Part shown: in pieces, positions 29,753-39,470 of the stretch
How the letters are laid out: each line of letters starts with the position of its first letter
Numbering within the stretch: position 1 is the stretch's first letter
Assembly (NCBI RefSeq): GCF_002845275.2
Contig: NZ_CP088149.1
Location: forward strand, 4,460,501-4,524,500
DNA length: 64,000 nt
Origin: Pseudomonas sp. S06B 330
Lineage (GTDB): Bacteria; Pseudomonadota; Gammaproteobacteria; Pseudomonadales; Pseudomonadaceae
Direction of reading: 5' to 3'
Made by a program: the position numbers and the translations under genes
The notes under the pieces: generated by a model
Databases searched by the model: none
The model's input: the letters and a program-made list of their open reading frames with translations, nothing else
Told to the model about the DNA's origin: nothing

Positions 29753-31651
29753 TCAGATTTCCACCTGGGTACCCAGCTCAATGACCCTGTTCAGCGGCAG
29801 CTTGAAAAAGCGCAGGTTACCGTTGGCGTTCTTCAACAGGAAGGCAAACAACATCGCCCGCCAGTGCGTCATGCCCACCAGCCGCGAAGGGATCACGGTC
29901 TCACGGCTGAGAAAAAAGGTGGTGCGCATGGGGCTGAAATCCAGCCCCTCCAGATGACACAGCTTCAACGCTGCCGGCACATCCGGTTCGTCCATGAAAC
30001 CAAAGTGCAGAAGTACCCGGTAGAACCCCTCCCCATAGGCTTCGACCTCGAAGCGTTGCTGCGCTGGCACCCGTGGCATGTCCTCACTGACTACCGTCAA
30101 CAGCACCACCTGATTGTGCAACACCTGGTTATGCAACATGTTGTGCAGCAAAGCATGGGGGACGGCGTCTGGTCGCGCAGTCAGAAAAATCGCCGTGCCT
30201 TCGACCCGGTGCGGTGGTTGCACACGGATGCTGGCAATAAACAGTGGCAACGGCAGGCTACCTTCATCGAGGCGCTCTACCAGGATCTGCTTGCCGCGCT
30301 TCCAGGTGGTCATCAGCACAAACAGAGCAATCCCCGCCAATACCGGAAAGGCGCCGCCTTGCACCACTTTAGGGACGTTTGCAGCAAAGAACAGACCATC
30401 GACAAACAAAAAGCCCAGCAACACGGGCACCGCCAATACCGGTGGCCACTTCCACAGCAACAGCATCACCGTGGACACCAGCAGCGTGGTCATCAGCATT
30501 GTCCCGGTCACGGCTACCCCATAGGCCGAGGCCAGTGCCCCGGACGACTCGAAGCCCAGCACCAGCAAGACCACGCCAACCATCAGCGCCCAGTTCACCG
30601 CCCCAATATAGATCTGGCCCTGCTCGTCGCTTGAGGTGTGCTGGATTTGCATGCGTGGCACGTAGCCAAGCTGAATGGCTTGCCGGGTCAGGGAGAAGGC
30701 CCCGGAGATGACCGCCTGAGAGGCAATCACTGTCGCCAAGGTGGCAAGACCGACCAGGGGTATCAATGCCCAGCCCGGTGCCAATAGATAGAAGGGATTG
30801 CGTGCAGCTTCAGGGTTTTGCAGCAACAAGGCGCCCTGACCGAAGTAGTTGAGCACCAGCGCCGGTAGCACCAGGATGAACCAGGCCCGGGCAATCGGCT
30901 TGCGGCCGAAGTGGCCCATGTCGGCGTACAGTGCCTCGGCACCGGTCAACGCCAACACCACAGCCCCCAGGATCGCCACCCCCATGCCCGGATGGACAAT
31001 AAAGAAGCGTACCGCCCAGAGCGGATTGATCGCCTTGAGCACTTCCGGGCTCTGGGCAATGCCATGCACGCCCAGCGCCGCCAGCACCAAAAACCAGGCC
31101 ACCATTACTGGCCCGAACAGAATACCGATGCGTGCGGTGCCATGCTTCTGGATCAGAAACAGCCCCACCAGCACCACCAGAGCCACCGGCACCACCCAGT
31201 GATCGATGCCATCGAAGGCCAGCTCCATCCCCTCCACCGCCGACAACACCGAGATCGCCGGGGTGATCATGCTGTCGCCATAAAACAGCGCTGCGCCGAT
31301 CAGGCCGCAGACCACCATGACTGCGCGCAGCTTGGGGTAAGGCGCAGACGCACGTCTGGCCAGGGCGGTCAGGGCCATGGTGCCGCCTTCACCCTGGTTG
31401 TCGGCACGCAGGATGAACAGCATGTACTTGATCGACACCACCCAGATCAGTGACCAGAAGATCAGCGCCAGGATGCCCAGTACCCCGTCGTGATTGACCG
31501 GCACACCATAGTCGCCGGAAAACACCTCCTTGAGGGTGTACAGCGGACTGGTACCGATATCGCCGTAAACCACCCCTACCGCCGCTACCAGCAAGCTCAA
31601 CGGCTTCGCTGCCGAATGCCCGGAATCTGCCTGCTCGCTTGCCTGAACCAT
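29753..31651 (-). CDS. kup: Low-affinity potassium uptake protein Kup
   Basis: 632 residues from MVQASEQAD at 31651. Twelve hydrophobic helices occupy the first 450 residues, beginning with [18 protein letters not shown], the Kup/HAK signature. A cytoplasmic C-terminal domain follows. It imports K+ with protons at the inner membrane. Confidence 0.95.
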   Translation of the reverse strand: MVQASEQADSGHSAAKPLSLLVAAVGVVYGDIGTSPLYTLKEVFSGDYGVPVNHDGVLGILALIFWSLIWVVSIKYMLFILRADNQGEGGTMALTALARRASAPYPKLRAVMVVCGLIGAALFYGDSMITPAISVLSAVEGMELAFDGIDHWVVPVALVVLVGLFLIQKHGTARIGILFGPVMVAWFLVLAALGVHGIAQSPEVLKAINPLWAVRFFIVHPGMGVAILGAVVLALTGAEALYADMGHFGRKPIARAWFILVLPALVLNYFGQGALLLQNPEAARNPFYLLAPGWALIPLVGLATLATVIASQAVISGAFSLTRQAIQLGYVPRMQIQHTSSDEQGQIYIGAVNWALMVGVVLLVLGFESSGALASAYGVAVTGTMLMTTLLVSTVMLLLWKWPPVLAVPVLLGFLFVDGLFFAANVPKVVQGGAFPVLAGIALFVLMTTWKRGKQILVERLDEGSLPLPLFIASIRVQPPHRVEGTAIFLTARPDAVPHALLHNMLHNQVLHNQVVLLTVVSEDMPRVPAQQRFEVEAYGEGFYRVLLHFGFMDEPDVPAALKLCHLEGLDFSPMRTTFFLSRETVIPSRLVGMTHWRAMLFAFLLKNANGNLRFFKLPLNRVIELGTQVEI

Positions 31652-31855
31652 CCGCCACTCCCGCAACCAAGACCCTTGGGCCGGTAAAATTCACGCCAGA
31701 CACTGAGTGCTCTGTTACCGCACCGCTGGAGCCATCAGGACCCGATAGAAACACAGGCACAGTGCCGCGAAGCATAGCCCAGGGTTTGCCGCTTTTCTGC
31801 TGGCCAAATGACACCACCGTCTTTAGCATTGCGCGCTTTTCACCAGGAGCGGTGC

Positions 31856-32710
31856 ATGCGCCATCTCAGGAGCCTGACCCGGGCGTTGCATAAACAGCAG
31901 ATCGAGGGCATTACCTTTTATCTTGATCCGCAGCAGCATCAAGCGTTGGCTACTGCCGTGCGAAGCTTTATTACCGCACCGCAACAGCACACCGCCCTGG
32001 ACGTGCCGGAAGCGACCCGCGGGGTTTTCCTGTTGCACGGTGAGCGTAAATGGGTGCTCAAACACAATCGTCTGACCCATTGGAAAAAGCAGTTGCAGAA
32101 CTACCTGGGGTTGAAAAAGGCCTTCGGTCTGCATGATCTGACCAACGAATTCATCAATCTCTGGGCAGTGTCCGCCAAGTCCGCCTGTGCCCCGAGCATT
32201 GCCGCCTTCGGCTACAAGGGACGATTTCCGTTCCTCAAAGAGGAATACCTGCTGGTTGGCTTTCTGGAAGACCACTGCAGCGTTGATGAGCGGTTGACTG
32301 CACATCCCGAGCAGGCCGCAACCTTGCTGCCTGAAGTCTTCCGGCTGTTTGCACGCATGCTTGATGAAGGCTTCGTGCACATGGATCCTCACCCCAAGAA
32401 CATCCTGATCGCCCCTGATGGTGGACTACGTTTGATCGACTTCGAATGTTGCGCTCACTCAGTGCTGGATCGCGACTTCAGCCTGGGATTTTTGATGGGC
32501 TATTTTTTCCATTACTGGATCAAACGATTCATCTCGCTGGACGACTACCGGGCGTGCTGCGAGCAGTATTTGCAGGCCGAGCAACCGACCTTGCAACGTA
32601 GCGTTTTCATGCCTGTATACGAGCGTTTTCTCAATGGAAAAGTCTCTCGCACAACTCGCTACTCGATTCTTACCTGCCCGAAGGCGCAGGCAACGTTCAA
32701 GGCGCTGTAG
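31856..32710 (+). CDS. InaA-type lipopolysaccharide kinase-like protein
   Basis: 284 residues from the ATG at 31856 (CAGGAG upstream). Protein-kinase-like fold of the WaaP/InaA (Kdo kinase) group: a nucleotide-binding lysine region (KWVLKHNRLTHWKK), catalytic loop HMDPHPKNIL with Asp and Asn, and metal-binding IDFE. It probably phosphorylates a sugar of LPS or a related molecule on the cytoplasmic side. It stands alone here, away from waa genes, so the substrate is uncertain. Confidence 0.8.
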   Translation: MRHLRSLTRALHKQQIEGITFYLDPQQHQALATAVRSFITAPQQHTALDVPEATRGVFLLHGERKWVLKHNRLTHWKKQLQNYLGLKKAFGLHDLTNEFINLWAVSAKSACAPSIAAFGYKGRFPFLKEEYLLVGFLEDHCSVDERLTAHPEQAATLLPEVFRLFARMLDEGFVHMDPHPKNILIAPDGGLRLIDFECCAHSVLDRDFSLGFLMGYFFHYWIKRFISLDDYRACCEQYLQAEQPTLQRSVFMPVYERFLNGKVSRTTRYSILTCPKAQATFKAL

Positions 32711-32933
32711 CGCCTACGTGCATCAGCAATGCCCTTGCACGCTCCAGAGCGCGGCAGCCAGCGGCTTGGGGAGAGAACGCCCGGGCACAGCACTCGTCGT
32801 TTTTCCCTGTTTAAAGCTGGTCAACTCCGTTGCGCACCGCTAGAATTGCGCACTTTTTGATCAGAGGCGCTGCTAGCGCCCAACAGGACAGCGGGCTTGT
32901 GGCACGACTGTCCCCATTACACCGAGGTTAGTC

Positions 32934-34271
32934 ATGTCCACCACTCCTACGCCCACCACGCCTAAGGTCGGCTTCGTCTCCCTGGGTTGCCCCAAAGCCC
33001 TGGTCGATTCCGAACGCATCCTGACCCAACTGCGCATGGAAGGCTACGAAGTCGTGCCCACCTATCAGGATGCCGATGTGGTGGTGGTCAATACCTGTGG
33101 CTTCATCGACAGCGCCAAGGCCGAATCCCTTGAAGTGATCGGCGAAGCGATCAAAGAAAACGGCAAGGTCATCGTCACCGGCTGCATGGGTGTCGAAGAA
33201 GGCAGTATCCGTGACGTGCACCCAAGCGTGCTGGCTGTAACCGGCCCGCAGCAGTATGAGCAAGTCGTCAACGCCGTACACGAAGTGGTGCCGCCGCGTC
33301 AGGATCACAACCCGTTGATCGATCTGGTGCCACCGCAGGGCGTCAAGCTGACCCCGCGCCACTACGCTTACCTGAAGATTTCCGAAGGCTGCAACCACAG
33401 CTGCAGCTTCTGCATCATCCCGTCGATGCGCGGCAAGCTGGTCAGCCGCCCGGTCGGTGACGTACTCAGCGAAGCCGAACGCCTGGTCAAGGCCGGGGTC
33501 AAGGAAATTCTGGTGATCTCCCAGGACACCAGCGCCTACGGCGTCGACGTCAAGTACAAGACCGATTTCTGGAATGGCCGACCGGTCAAGACGCGCATGC
33601 TCGAACTGTGCGAAGCGCTGAGCAGCCTGGGTGCCTGGGTGCGCCTGCACTACGTCTACCCCTACCCGAACGTCGACGACATCATTCCACTGATGGCCGC
33701 CGGCAAGGTCCTGCCGTACCTGGACATCCCGTTCCAGCACGCCAGCCCGAAAGTGCTCAAGTCGATGAAGCGTCCGGCGTTTGAAGACCGCACCCTGGCG
33801 CGCATCAAAAAATGGCGCGAGCAGTGCCCGGAGCTGATCATCCGCTCCACCTTCATCGTCGGCTTCCCTGGCGAAACCGAAGAAGACTTCCAGTACCTGC
33901 TCGACTGGCTGACCGAAGCCCAGCTCGACCGCGTCGGCTGCTTCCAGTACTCGCCTGTCGAAGGCGCCCCGGCCAACGACCTGGGCCTGGATGTCGTCCC
34001 TGATGACATCAAGCAGGAACGCTGGGATCGCTTCATGGCCCATCAGCAGGCAATCAGCACTGCTCGCCTGCAACTGCGCATCGGCCGCGAAATCGACGTA
34101 CTGATTGATGAAGTGGAAGAAGAAGGCTCGGTAGGCCGTAGCTACTTCGACGCCCCGGAAATCGACGGCAACGTGTTCATCGATGGCAACCACGGCTTCA
34201 AGCCTGGTGACACCGTCCGCTGCCGCGTTACCGACGCTGACGAGTACGACATGTGGGCTGAACCGATCTAA
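32934..34271 (+). CDS. rimO: Ribosomal protein S12 methylthiotransferase
   Basis: 445 residues. Three domains: UPF0004 ([18 protein letters not shown] with cluster cysteines, about 12-125), radical SAM ([13 protein letters not shown]3CX2C, about 140-380) and TRAM (about 380-445). It adds methylthio to Asp88 of S12. Plus-strand single gene with a strong terminator. Confidence 0.97.
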   Translation: MSTTPTPTTPKVGFVSLGCPKALVDSERILTQLRMEGYEVVPTYQDADVVVVNTCGFIDSAKAESLEVIGEAIKENGKVIVTGCMGVEEGSIRDVHPSVLAVTGPQQYEQVVNAVHEVVPPRQDHNPLIDLVPPQGVKLTPRHYAYLKISEGCNHSCSFCIIPSMRGKLVSRPVGDVLSEAERLVKAGVKEILVISQDTSAYGVDVKYKTDFWNGRPVKTRMLELCEALSSLGAWVRLHYVYPYPNVDDIIPLMAAGKVLPYLDIPFQHASPKVLKSMKRPAFEDRTLARIKKWREQCPELIIRSTFIVGFPGETEEDFQYLLDWLTEAQLDRVGCFQYSPVEGAPANDLGLDVVPDDIKQERWDRFMAHQQAISTARLQLRIGREIDVLIDEVEEEGSVGRSYFDAPEIDGNVFIDGNHGFKPGDTVRCRVTDADEYDMWAEPI

Positions 34272-34290
34272 GCCGGCTCTGCGCAAAATA

Positions 34291-34320
34291 GCCCTGCCAG
34301 TTATGGCGGGGCTTTTTTTT
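34291..34320 (+). terminator. Terminator of rimO
   Basis: GCCCTGCCA-GTTA-TGGCGGGGC stem (one G-U pair) followed by eight T. The DNA from here to 34547 carries a REP-like remnant around 34380-34440 and no gene. Confidence 0.88.
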
Positions 34321-34547
34321 GGTTCTTCAAGGATTAGCGGTTGAAGTTGCTGGGAGCTTATCCATTCAATGTGGCGATGCTGTCGCCGGCAAGACTGGTT
34401 CCCACAATGGGCCAGCGAGCATGCTCGCGATGGTGTCCGGCTCTGAGCACCCAGCACCAGCACCATAAACATCTTCCCGAGATTCCGTGAAGAACCTTTT
34501 TTTGCAACTATCGTTTTCTTTGTCGGCCAAGGAAAGGAAAGCAAATA

Positions 34548-35018
34548 ATGTACAACCACAGCCGTGTACAGACCCCCAGCCTGAGCGATTACCCGGAGTT
34601 GGCGAACGTCTGGGAAGCCTCAGTGCGAGCGACCCACGACTTCTTGCCCGAGAGCTACATCTGCCTGCTGCGTGAGCTGCTACTCAGTCAGTACCTGGAC
34701 GCGGTGATGCTGATCTGCTGCAAGGATGCCAAGCAGCGCATCAGCGGTTTTGCCGGTGTGGCTGCCGGGCGCGTGGAAATGCTCTTCATCGACCCCGCAG
34801 CGCGCGGTCAAGGCTTGGGCAAGCACCTGTTGCGCTACGCCATCGACGAACTCAATGCCATTCAACTCGACGTCAACGAACAGAATCCCCAGGCGCTGGG
34901 TTTCTACCTGCGCCAAGGCTTCGAAGTGGTCGGCCGCTCGGAAACGGATGGCATGGGGCAGCCCTACCCCCTACTGCATTTGAGGCTTATTCAGACAAAA
35001 GCCGCGCAAACCGGCTGA
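34548..35018 (+). CDS. GNAT-family N-acetyltransferase (YjaB-like)
   Basis: 156 residues. GNAT fold: the acetyl-CoA loop motif RGQGLGKHLL follows strand VEMLFIDPAA, and NPQALGFYLRQGFEVVGR is the typical C-terminal half. AGGAAAG ribosome site upstream. Substrate unknown. Confidence 0.88.
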   Translation: MYNHSRVQTPSLSDYPELANVWEASVRATHDFLPESYICLLRELLLSQYLDAVMLICCKDAKQRISGFAGVAAGRVEMLFIDPAARGQGLGKHLLRYAIDELNAIQLDVNEQNPQALGFYLRQGFEVVGRSETDGMGQPYPLLHLRLIQTKAAQTG

Positions 35019-35148
35019 CAGAAAGCGTCGTACCTTTCTGAAATGCAGCGAAATCACAGAATAATGGCCCGATGGACGAATGTTGCCGGACCTGGGCCTG
35101 TCCACGCGGTTACAATGGACATCTTTCCCTGTACCTACGGCTGTCGTC

Positions 35149-35859
35149 ATGTCTGAACCCATTCGCCTTTCCAAACGCCTTATCGAACTGGTCGGTTGCT
35201 CCCGACGGGAGGCTGAGCTGTACATCGAAGGCGGCTGGGTCACCGTCGATGGCACGGTCATCGATGAGCCGCAGTTCAAGGTAACCGAACAGAAGGTCGA
35301 GCTGCTGACCGGGGCCCGTGCCGAAGCCCTGGAGCCGGCAACCCTGTTGCTCAACCAGCCCGCCGACCAAGACATCGACAGCGCCTGCAACAGCATTACC
35401 GTTGCCAGCTTTTGTGCAGAGCTCAGCCAAGACCGTCGCCCGCTCAAAGGCCACTTCGCCCGCCTGAACAACGTGGCACCGTTGCAGCAAGGCGCCAGTG
35501 GCCTGCAAGTGTTCACGCAGGACTGGCGAGTAACCCGCAAGCTCGAATCTGACCTGGCCAAACTCGAGCAGGAATATGTGGTTGAGGTCAGCGGCGACAT
35601 GATCGCCCACGGCCTGGAGCGCTTGAACCGCGGCTTTACCTGGAAAGGCAAGGAGCTGCCGAAGATCAAGGCCAGTTGGCAGAACGAAACGCGCCTACGC
35701 ATGGTCATGAAAAACCCGCAGCCCGGCCTGATCGCCCTGCTGTGCAGCAGCGTCGGGGTCACCCCGGTGAGCATGCGACGGATTCGCCTCGGCGGCGTGT
35801 CGATGAGCAAGCTGCCCCTGGGCCAGTGGCGCTATCTGGCGGCCAGCGAAAAATTCTAG
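35149..35859 (+). CDS. RNA pseudouridine synthase-like protein lacking the catalytic Asp
   Basis: 236 residues from the ATG at 35149. An S4 RNA-binding domain (about 5-60, RLIELVGCSRREAELYI) is followed by an RsuA/RluB-type pseudouridine synthase fold. Family members carry GRLDxxSxGLL, where the Asp is the nucleophile. Here the matching segment is PLQQGASGLQVFTQD, so Gln113 replaces Asp and Pro111 replaces Arg. The later conserved Tyr (EYVVEV) is kept. It may be a non-catalytic RNA binder. It is followed by yehS, 47 bases downstream. Confidence 0.8.
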   Translation: MSEPIRLSKRLIELVGCSRREAELYIEGGWVTVDGTVIDEPQFKVTEQKVELLTGARAEALEPATLLLNQPADQDIDSACNSITVASFCAELSQDRRPLKGHFARLNNVAPLQQGASGLQVFTQDWRVTRKLESDLAKLEQEYVVEVSGDMIAHGLERLNRGFTWKGKELPKIKASWQNETRLRMVMKNPQPGLIALLCSSVGVTPVSMRRIRLGGVSMSKLPLGQWRYLAASEKF

Positions 35860-35906
35860 CAACAAGGCGCTGTCACTCAGGCAGCGCCCCGAACAGGATT
35901 GTCACT

Positions 35907-36368
35907 ATGATTCACAACGATGTACTGCGCAGCCTGCGCTACCTGCTGGACGTCAACGACGCCAAGCTGACCGATATCATCAAGCTCAGCGGCTTCGACG
36001 TCGCTACCGACGATATCGTCTCGTACCTGAAAAAAGATGACGAAGAAGGCTTCGTGCGCTGCCCTGACGAAGTCATTGCACACTTCCTCGATGGTCTGGT
36101 GATCTTCAAGCGTGGCAAGGACGACAGCCGTCCTCCACAGCCTGTAGAACTGCCGGTGACCAACAACATCATCATGAAGAAGCTGCGGGTAGCCTTCGAA
36201 CTCAAGGAAGATGACCTGCACGCGATCCTCAAAGCTGCCGACTTCCCGGTGTCCAAGCCGGAACTCAGCGCCTTGTTCCGCAAGGTCGGGCACAACAACT
36301 ACCGTCCGTGTGGTGACCAGTTGTTGCGCAACTTCCTCAAGGGTCTGACCCTGCGAGTGCGTGGCTGA
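35907..36368 (+). CDS. yehS: YehS/DUF1456 family protein
   Basis: 153 residues from the ATG at 35907; the long upstream frame is rejected. Two copies of the DUF1456 repeat: MIHNDVLRSLRYLLDVND... and NNIIMKKLRVAFELKEDD..., each with a conserved acidic segment. Cytosolic, function unknown. Its end overlaps the possible GTG start of trmO. Confidence 0.88.
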   Translation: MIHNDVLRSLRYLLDVNDAKLTDIIKLSGFDVATDDIVSYLKKDDEEGFVRCPDEVIAHFLDGLVIFKRGKDDSRPPQPVELPVTNNIIMKKLRVAFELKEDDLHAILKAADFPVSKPELSALFRKVGHNNYRPCGDQLLRNFLKGLTLRVRG

Positions 36369-36375
36369 GCCGTCG

Positions 36376-37071
36376 ATGAACTACAGCGTCGCCCCGATTG
36401 GCTTCGTCCGCTCCTGCTTCAAGGAAAAGTTTGCCATCCCGCGCCAGCCGCAGTTGGCGCCCGCAGCGCGCGGTGTACTGGAACTGCTGCCGCCGTTTGA
36501 CAGCGGCGACGCGGTAGCTGGGCTCGAACAGGTCAGCCATGTCTGGTTACTGTTCCTGTTCCACCAGGCCCTGGAGGACAAGCCACGGCTCAAGGTGCGC
36601 CCGCCTCGTTTAGGCGGCAATACCTCCATGGGGGTGTTCGCTACCCGTGCAACCCATCGTCCCAATGGTATCGGTCAATCGGTGGTGCGGCTGGAGCGGG
36701 TTGAGGCTGGGCGCTTGCTGCTTTCGGGCATTGATCTGCTCGACGGTACCCCGGTGCTCGACATCAAGCCCTATGTGCCCTACGCCGACGCGGTCAGTGG
36801 CGCGACCAACCAGATGGCCAGTGCAGCACCGGCACCGATTGCGGTGGCCTGGAGTGACAGCGCCCTGCCGCAGGCGCGCGAGCACGCCTTGCGCCTGGGC
36901 GAGCCACTGGTTGAGCTGATTGAACAGTGCCTGGCGCAGGACCCACGTCCGGCGTATCAGGTTCCGCCAGCGGAGCGTGTGTACGGCGTTAAGTTTTGGG
37001 ATGTGCAGGTGCGTTGGCACTACCCGCAGCCGGATCAGATCCGGGTGCTGGAAGTGGTGACTGAGGCCTGA
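36376..37071 (+). CDS. trmO: tRNA t6A37 N6-methyltransferase TrmO (TsaA)
   Basis: 231 residues from the ATG at 36376; a GTG at 36361 overlapping yehS is an alternative. UPF0066/TsaA barrel: IGFVRSCFKEKFAIPRQP at the N-terminus, and RATHRPNGIGQSVVRLERV and DIKPYVPYAD in the core. It methylates t6A37 of threonine tRNA with SAM. It probably forms an operon with yehS. Confidence 0.9.
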   Translation: MNYSVAPIGFVRSCFKEKFAIPRQPQLAPAARGVLELLPPFDSGDAVAGLEQVSHVWLLFLFHQALEDKPRLKVRPPRLGGNTSMGVFATRATHRPNGIGQSVVRLERVEAGRLLLSGIDLLDGTPVLDIKPYVPYADAVSGATNQMASAAPAPIAVAWSDSALPQAREHALRLGEPLVELIEQCLAQDPRPAYQVPPAERVYGVKFWDVQVRWHYPQPDQIRVLEVVTEA

Positions 37072-37170
37072 CTCCTGCCGGCTACTCTGCAGCCATCGTC
37101 GGCACGACCGGCTCCCACAGGCGCCCAGGCGACCTTAAAGAGCCACCATCCTATGGCAGAAACGAAAAAA

Positions 37171-37192
37171 GCAGGCCTAGGCCTGCTTTTTC
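37171..37192. terminator. Bidirectional terminator between trmO and fpr
   Basis: AAAAAAGCAGGCCTAGGCCTGCTTTTTCT: a perfect palindrome with A-run and T-run between convergent genes; the symmetry extends outward through CAGAAAC/GTTTCTG. Confidence 0.88.
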
Positions 37193-37206
37193 TGTTTCTG
37201 CGTTGC

Positions 37207-37986
37207 TTACTTCTCGACGAATGCACGCTCGATCAAGTAATCACCCGGCTCACGCATACGTGCCGAGATCTTCAGGCCGAAACTGTCCAGCACTTCGCTG
37301 GTTTCGTCGAGCATGCTCGGGCTGCCGCAAATCATTGCGCGGTCGTCCTGCGGGTTGATCGGCGGCAGGCCGATGTCGCTGAACAGCTTGCCGCTACGCA
37401 TCAGATCGGTCAGGCGCCCCTGGTTCTCGAACGGCTCACGGGTCACAGTCGGGTAGTAGATCAACTTGTCACGCAGCGCTTCGCCGAAGAACTCGTTCTG
37501 CGGCAGGTGCTCGGTGATGAATTCGCGGTAGGCGACTTCATTGACGTAACGCACACCGTGAACCAGGATCACCTTTTCAAAGCGCTCGTAGGTTTCCGGA
37601 TCCTGGATCACGCTCATGAACGGCGCCAGGCCAGTACCGGTGCTGAGCAGGTACAGGTGCTTGCCCGGGTTCAGGTCGTCCAGTACCAGGGTACCGGTAG
37701 GCTTCTTGCTGATGATGATCTCATCGCCTTCCTTCAGGTGTTGCAGCTGCGAGGTCAGCGGGCCGTCTGGCACCTTGATGCTGAAGAACTCCAGATGCTC
37801 TTCCCAGTTCGGGCTGGCGATCGAGTAGGCACGCATGAGCGGGCGGCCGTTAGGCTGTTGCAGGCCGATCATCACGAACTGACCGTTCTCGAAGCGCAGG
37901 CCCGGATCGCGGGTGCACTTGAAGCTGAACAGGGTGTCATTCCAGTGATGAACACTGAGGACACGTTCGTGGTTCATGTTGCTCAT
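37207..37986 (-). CDS. fpr: Ferredoxin-NADP+ reductase
   Basis: 259 residues from the ATG at 37986 (GGAG eight bases upstream). FAD domain with RAYSIASP (FAD binding) and NADPH domain with LLSTGTGLAPFMS and AMICGSPSM; the C-terminal VEK is typical of the bacterial subclass. It exchanges electrons between NADPH and ferredoxin or flavodoxin. Divergent from a LysR gene; in P. putida fpr is induced by superoxide stress through FinR. Confidence 0.95.
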   Translation of the reverse strand: MSNMNHERVLSVHHWNDTLFSFKCTRDPGLRFENGQFVMIGLQQPNGRPLMRAYSIASPNWEEHLEFFSIKVPDGPLTSQLQHLKEGDEIIISKKPTGTLVLDDLNPGKHLYLLSTGTGLAPFMSVIQDPETYERFEKVILVHGVRYVNEVAYREFITEHLPQNEFFGEALRDKLIYYPTVTREPFENQGRLTDLMRSGKLFSDIGLPPINPQDDRAMICGSPSMLDETSEVLDSFGLKISARMREPGDYLIERAFVEK

Positions 37987-38057
37987 GTACGGGCTCCTGA
38001 AATAAAACGCAGCGCTAACCTAGAGCGCGATTGCGCGATAGTTTAGTGCGAGCGACA

Positions 38058-38085
38058 ATATCTGTTAAATGAATTATCAAGATAT
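38058..38085. promoter_or_regulatory. Candidate FinR operator in the fpr-finR intergenic region
   Basis: Perfect inverted repeat ATATCT-N16-AGATAT in the 119-base gap between divergent fpr and finR, about 20 bases before the finR start. LysR regulators usually bind such dyads next to the target promoter. Confidence 0.5.
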
Positions 38086-38105
38086 GTCTTATCGGTTATA
38101 TAGAT

Positions 38106-39032
38106 ATGCGATTTACGCTCCGTCAGCTCCAGGTGTTCGTCGCCGTAGCCCAGTATCAAAGCGTCTCACGAGCCGCAGGGATACTGGCGTTATCGCAGTC
38201 GGCCGCCAGTACCTCAATCACCGAACTTGAGCGCCAGTCCAGCTGTCAGCTGTTTGACCGTGCCGGCAAACGTCTGAGCCTCAACGCCTTGGGTCATCAA
38301 CTGCTGCCCCAGGCCGTGGCACTGCTCGATCAGGCCAAAGAAATCGAAGACCTGCTCAACGGCAAGTCCGGCTTTGGCTCCTTGGCAGTGGGCGCTACTC
38401 TGACCATCGGTAACTACCTGGCCACCCTGCTGATCGGCAGTTTCATGCAGATCCACCCGGAGAGTCAGGTCAAGCTGCATGTACAGAACACTGCGCACAT
38501 CGTGCAACAGGTTGCTCATTATGAAATTGATCTGGGTCTAATCGAAGGCGACTGCAACCATCCGGATCTTGAAGTCCAACCCTGGGTTGAAGACGAGCTG
38601 GTGGTTTTTTGTGCACCGCAGCACCCGCTGGCCAAGCGTGGCCAGGCCAGCCTTGAAGAGCTGACCCATGAAGCCTGGATCCTGCGCGAACAGGGTTCCG
38701 GCACCCGCCTGACCTTTGATCAGGCCATGCGTCACCACCGCTCCCACCTCAACATCCGCTTGGAGCTTGAGCATACCGAAGCGATCAAGCGCGCCGTCGA
38801 GTCAGGTTTGGGTATCGGCTGTATCTCCCGCCTGGCCCTGCGCGACGCATTTCGTCGCGGCAGCTTGGTAGCGGTAGAAACGCCGGAGCTGGACCTGGCC
38901 CGACAGTTTTACTTCATCTGGCACAAGCAGAAGTACCAGACCTCAGCCATGCGCGAGTTTCTCGAGTTGTGCCGTAGCTTTACGGCCGGCGTCAGCCGCA
39001 GCGACGAGATCGTGCTGCCAACCATTGCCTAA
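38106..39032 (+). CDS. finR: LysR-family regulator FinR
   Basis: 308 residues. LysR winged helix-turn-helix at 1-60 (MRFTLRQLQVFVAVAQYQSV and ALSQSAASTSITELE) and a periplasmic-binding-like effector domain. Its divergence from fpr matches finR of P. putida, which activates fpr under oxidative stress and is also needed for some sulfur and redox functions. Its last four bases overlap the end of convergent dgkA. Confidence 0.88.
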   Translation: MRFTLRQLQVFVAVAQYQSVSRAAGILALSQSAASTSITELERQSSCQLFDRAGKRLSLNALGHQLLPQAVALLDQAKEIEDLLNGKSGFGSLAVGATLTIGNYLATLLIGSFMQIHPESQVKLHVQNTAHIVQQVAHYEIDLGLIEGDCNHPDLEVQPWVEDELVVFCAPQHPLAKRGQASLEELTHEAWILREQGSGTRLTFDQAMRHHRSHLNIRLELEHTEAIKRAVESGLGIGCISRLALRDAFRRGSLVAVETPELDLARQFYFIWHKQKYQTSAMREFLELCRSFTAGVSRSDEIVLPTIA

Positions 39033-39394
39033 AGCAGGATCACAGCCCAGACCAACCCCACCATCGTCAAGGCGACGAATTGAGCGGCGCTGCCCATGTC
39101 CTTGGCGTTTTTCGACAGGGGGTGGCGATCCAGGGAAATCCGGTCGATTGCCGCTTCGACTGCCGAGTTGAGCAATTCAACGATCAGGCCCAACAGGCAG
39201 ACAGCGATCAGGATAGCTCGCTCGGCTCGGCTGACCTCTAGCCAGAACGCCAGCGGAATCAGCACAACATTAAGCAGCACCAGTTGGCGGAACGCCGCTT
39301 CGCCGGTAAAGGCTGCACGCAGCCCGTCAAACGAATAACCGGTAGCGTTGAAAATACGTTTAAGGCCGGTCTGGCCCTTGAAAGGCGATGACAT
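39029..39394 (-). CDS. dgkA: Diacylglycerol kinase
   Basis: 121 residues. Three membrane helices, with the catalytic/Mg region VELLNSAVEAAIDRIS and DRHPLSKNAKDMGSAAQF diagnostic of prokaryotic DgkA. It recycles diacylglycerol to phosphatidate. It lies 76 bases after the ErdR-type regulator on the same strand, as in P. aeruginosa. Confidence 0.96.
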   Translation of the reverse strand: MSSPFKGQTGLKRIFNATGYSFDGLRAAFTGEAAFRQLVLLNVVLIPLAFWLEVSRAERAILIAVCLLGLIVELLNSAVEAAIDRISLDRHPLSKNAKDMGSAAQFVALTMVGLVWAVILL

Positions 39395-39470
39395 AGAAGG
39401 TCACTTCGTCCACTGAAAATGCGCTAAAGCCTAGCGTAAATCGGGTCAAAAAAGCGTGAAGGCATAAGCC

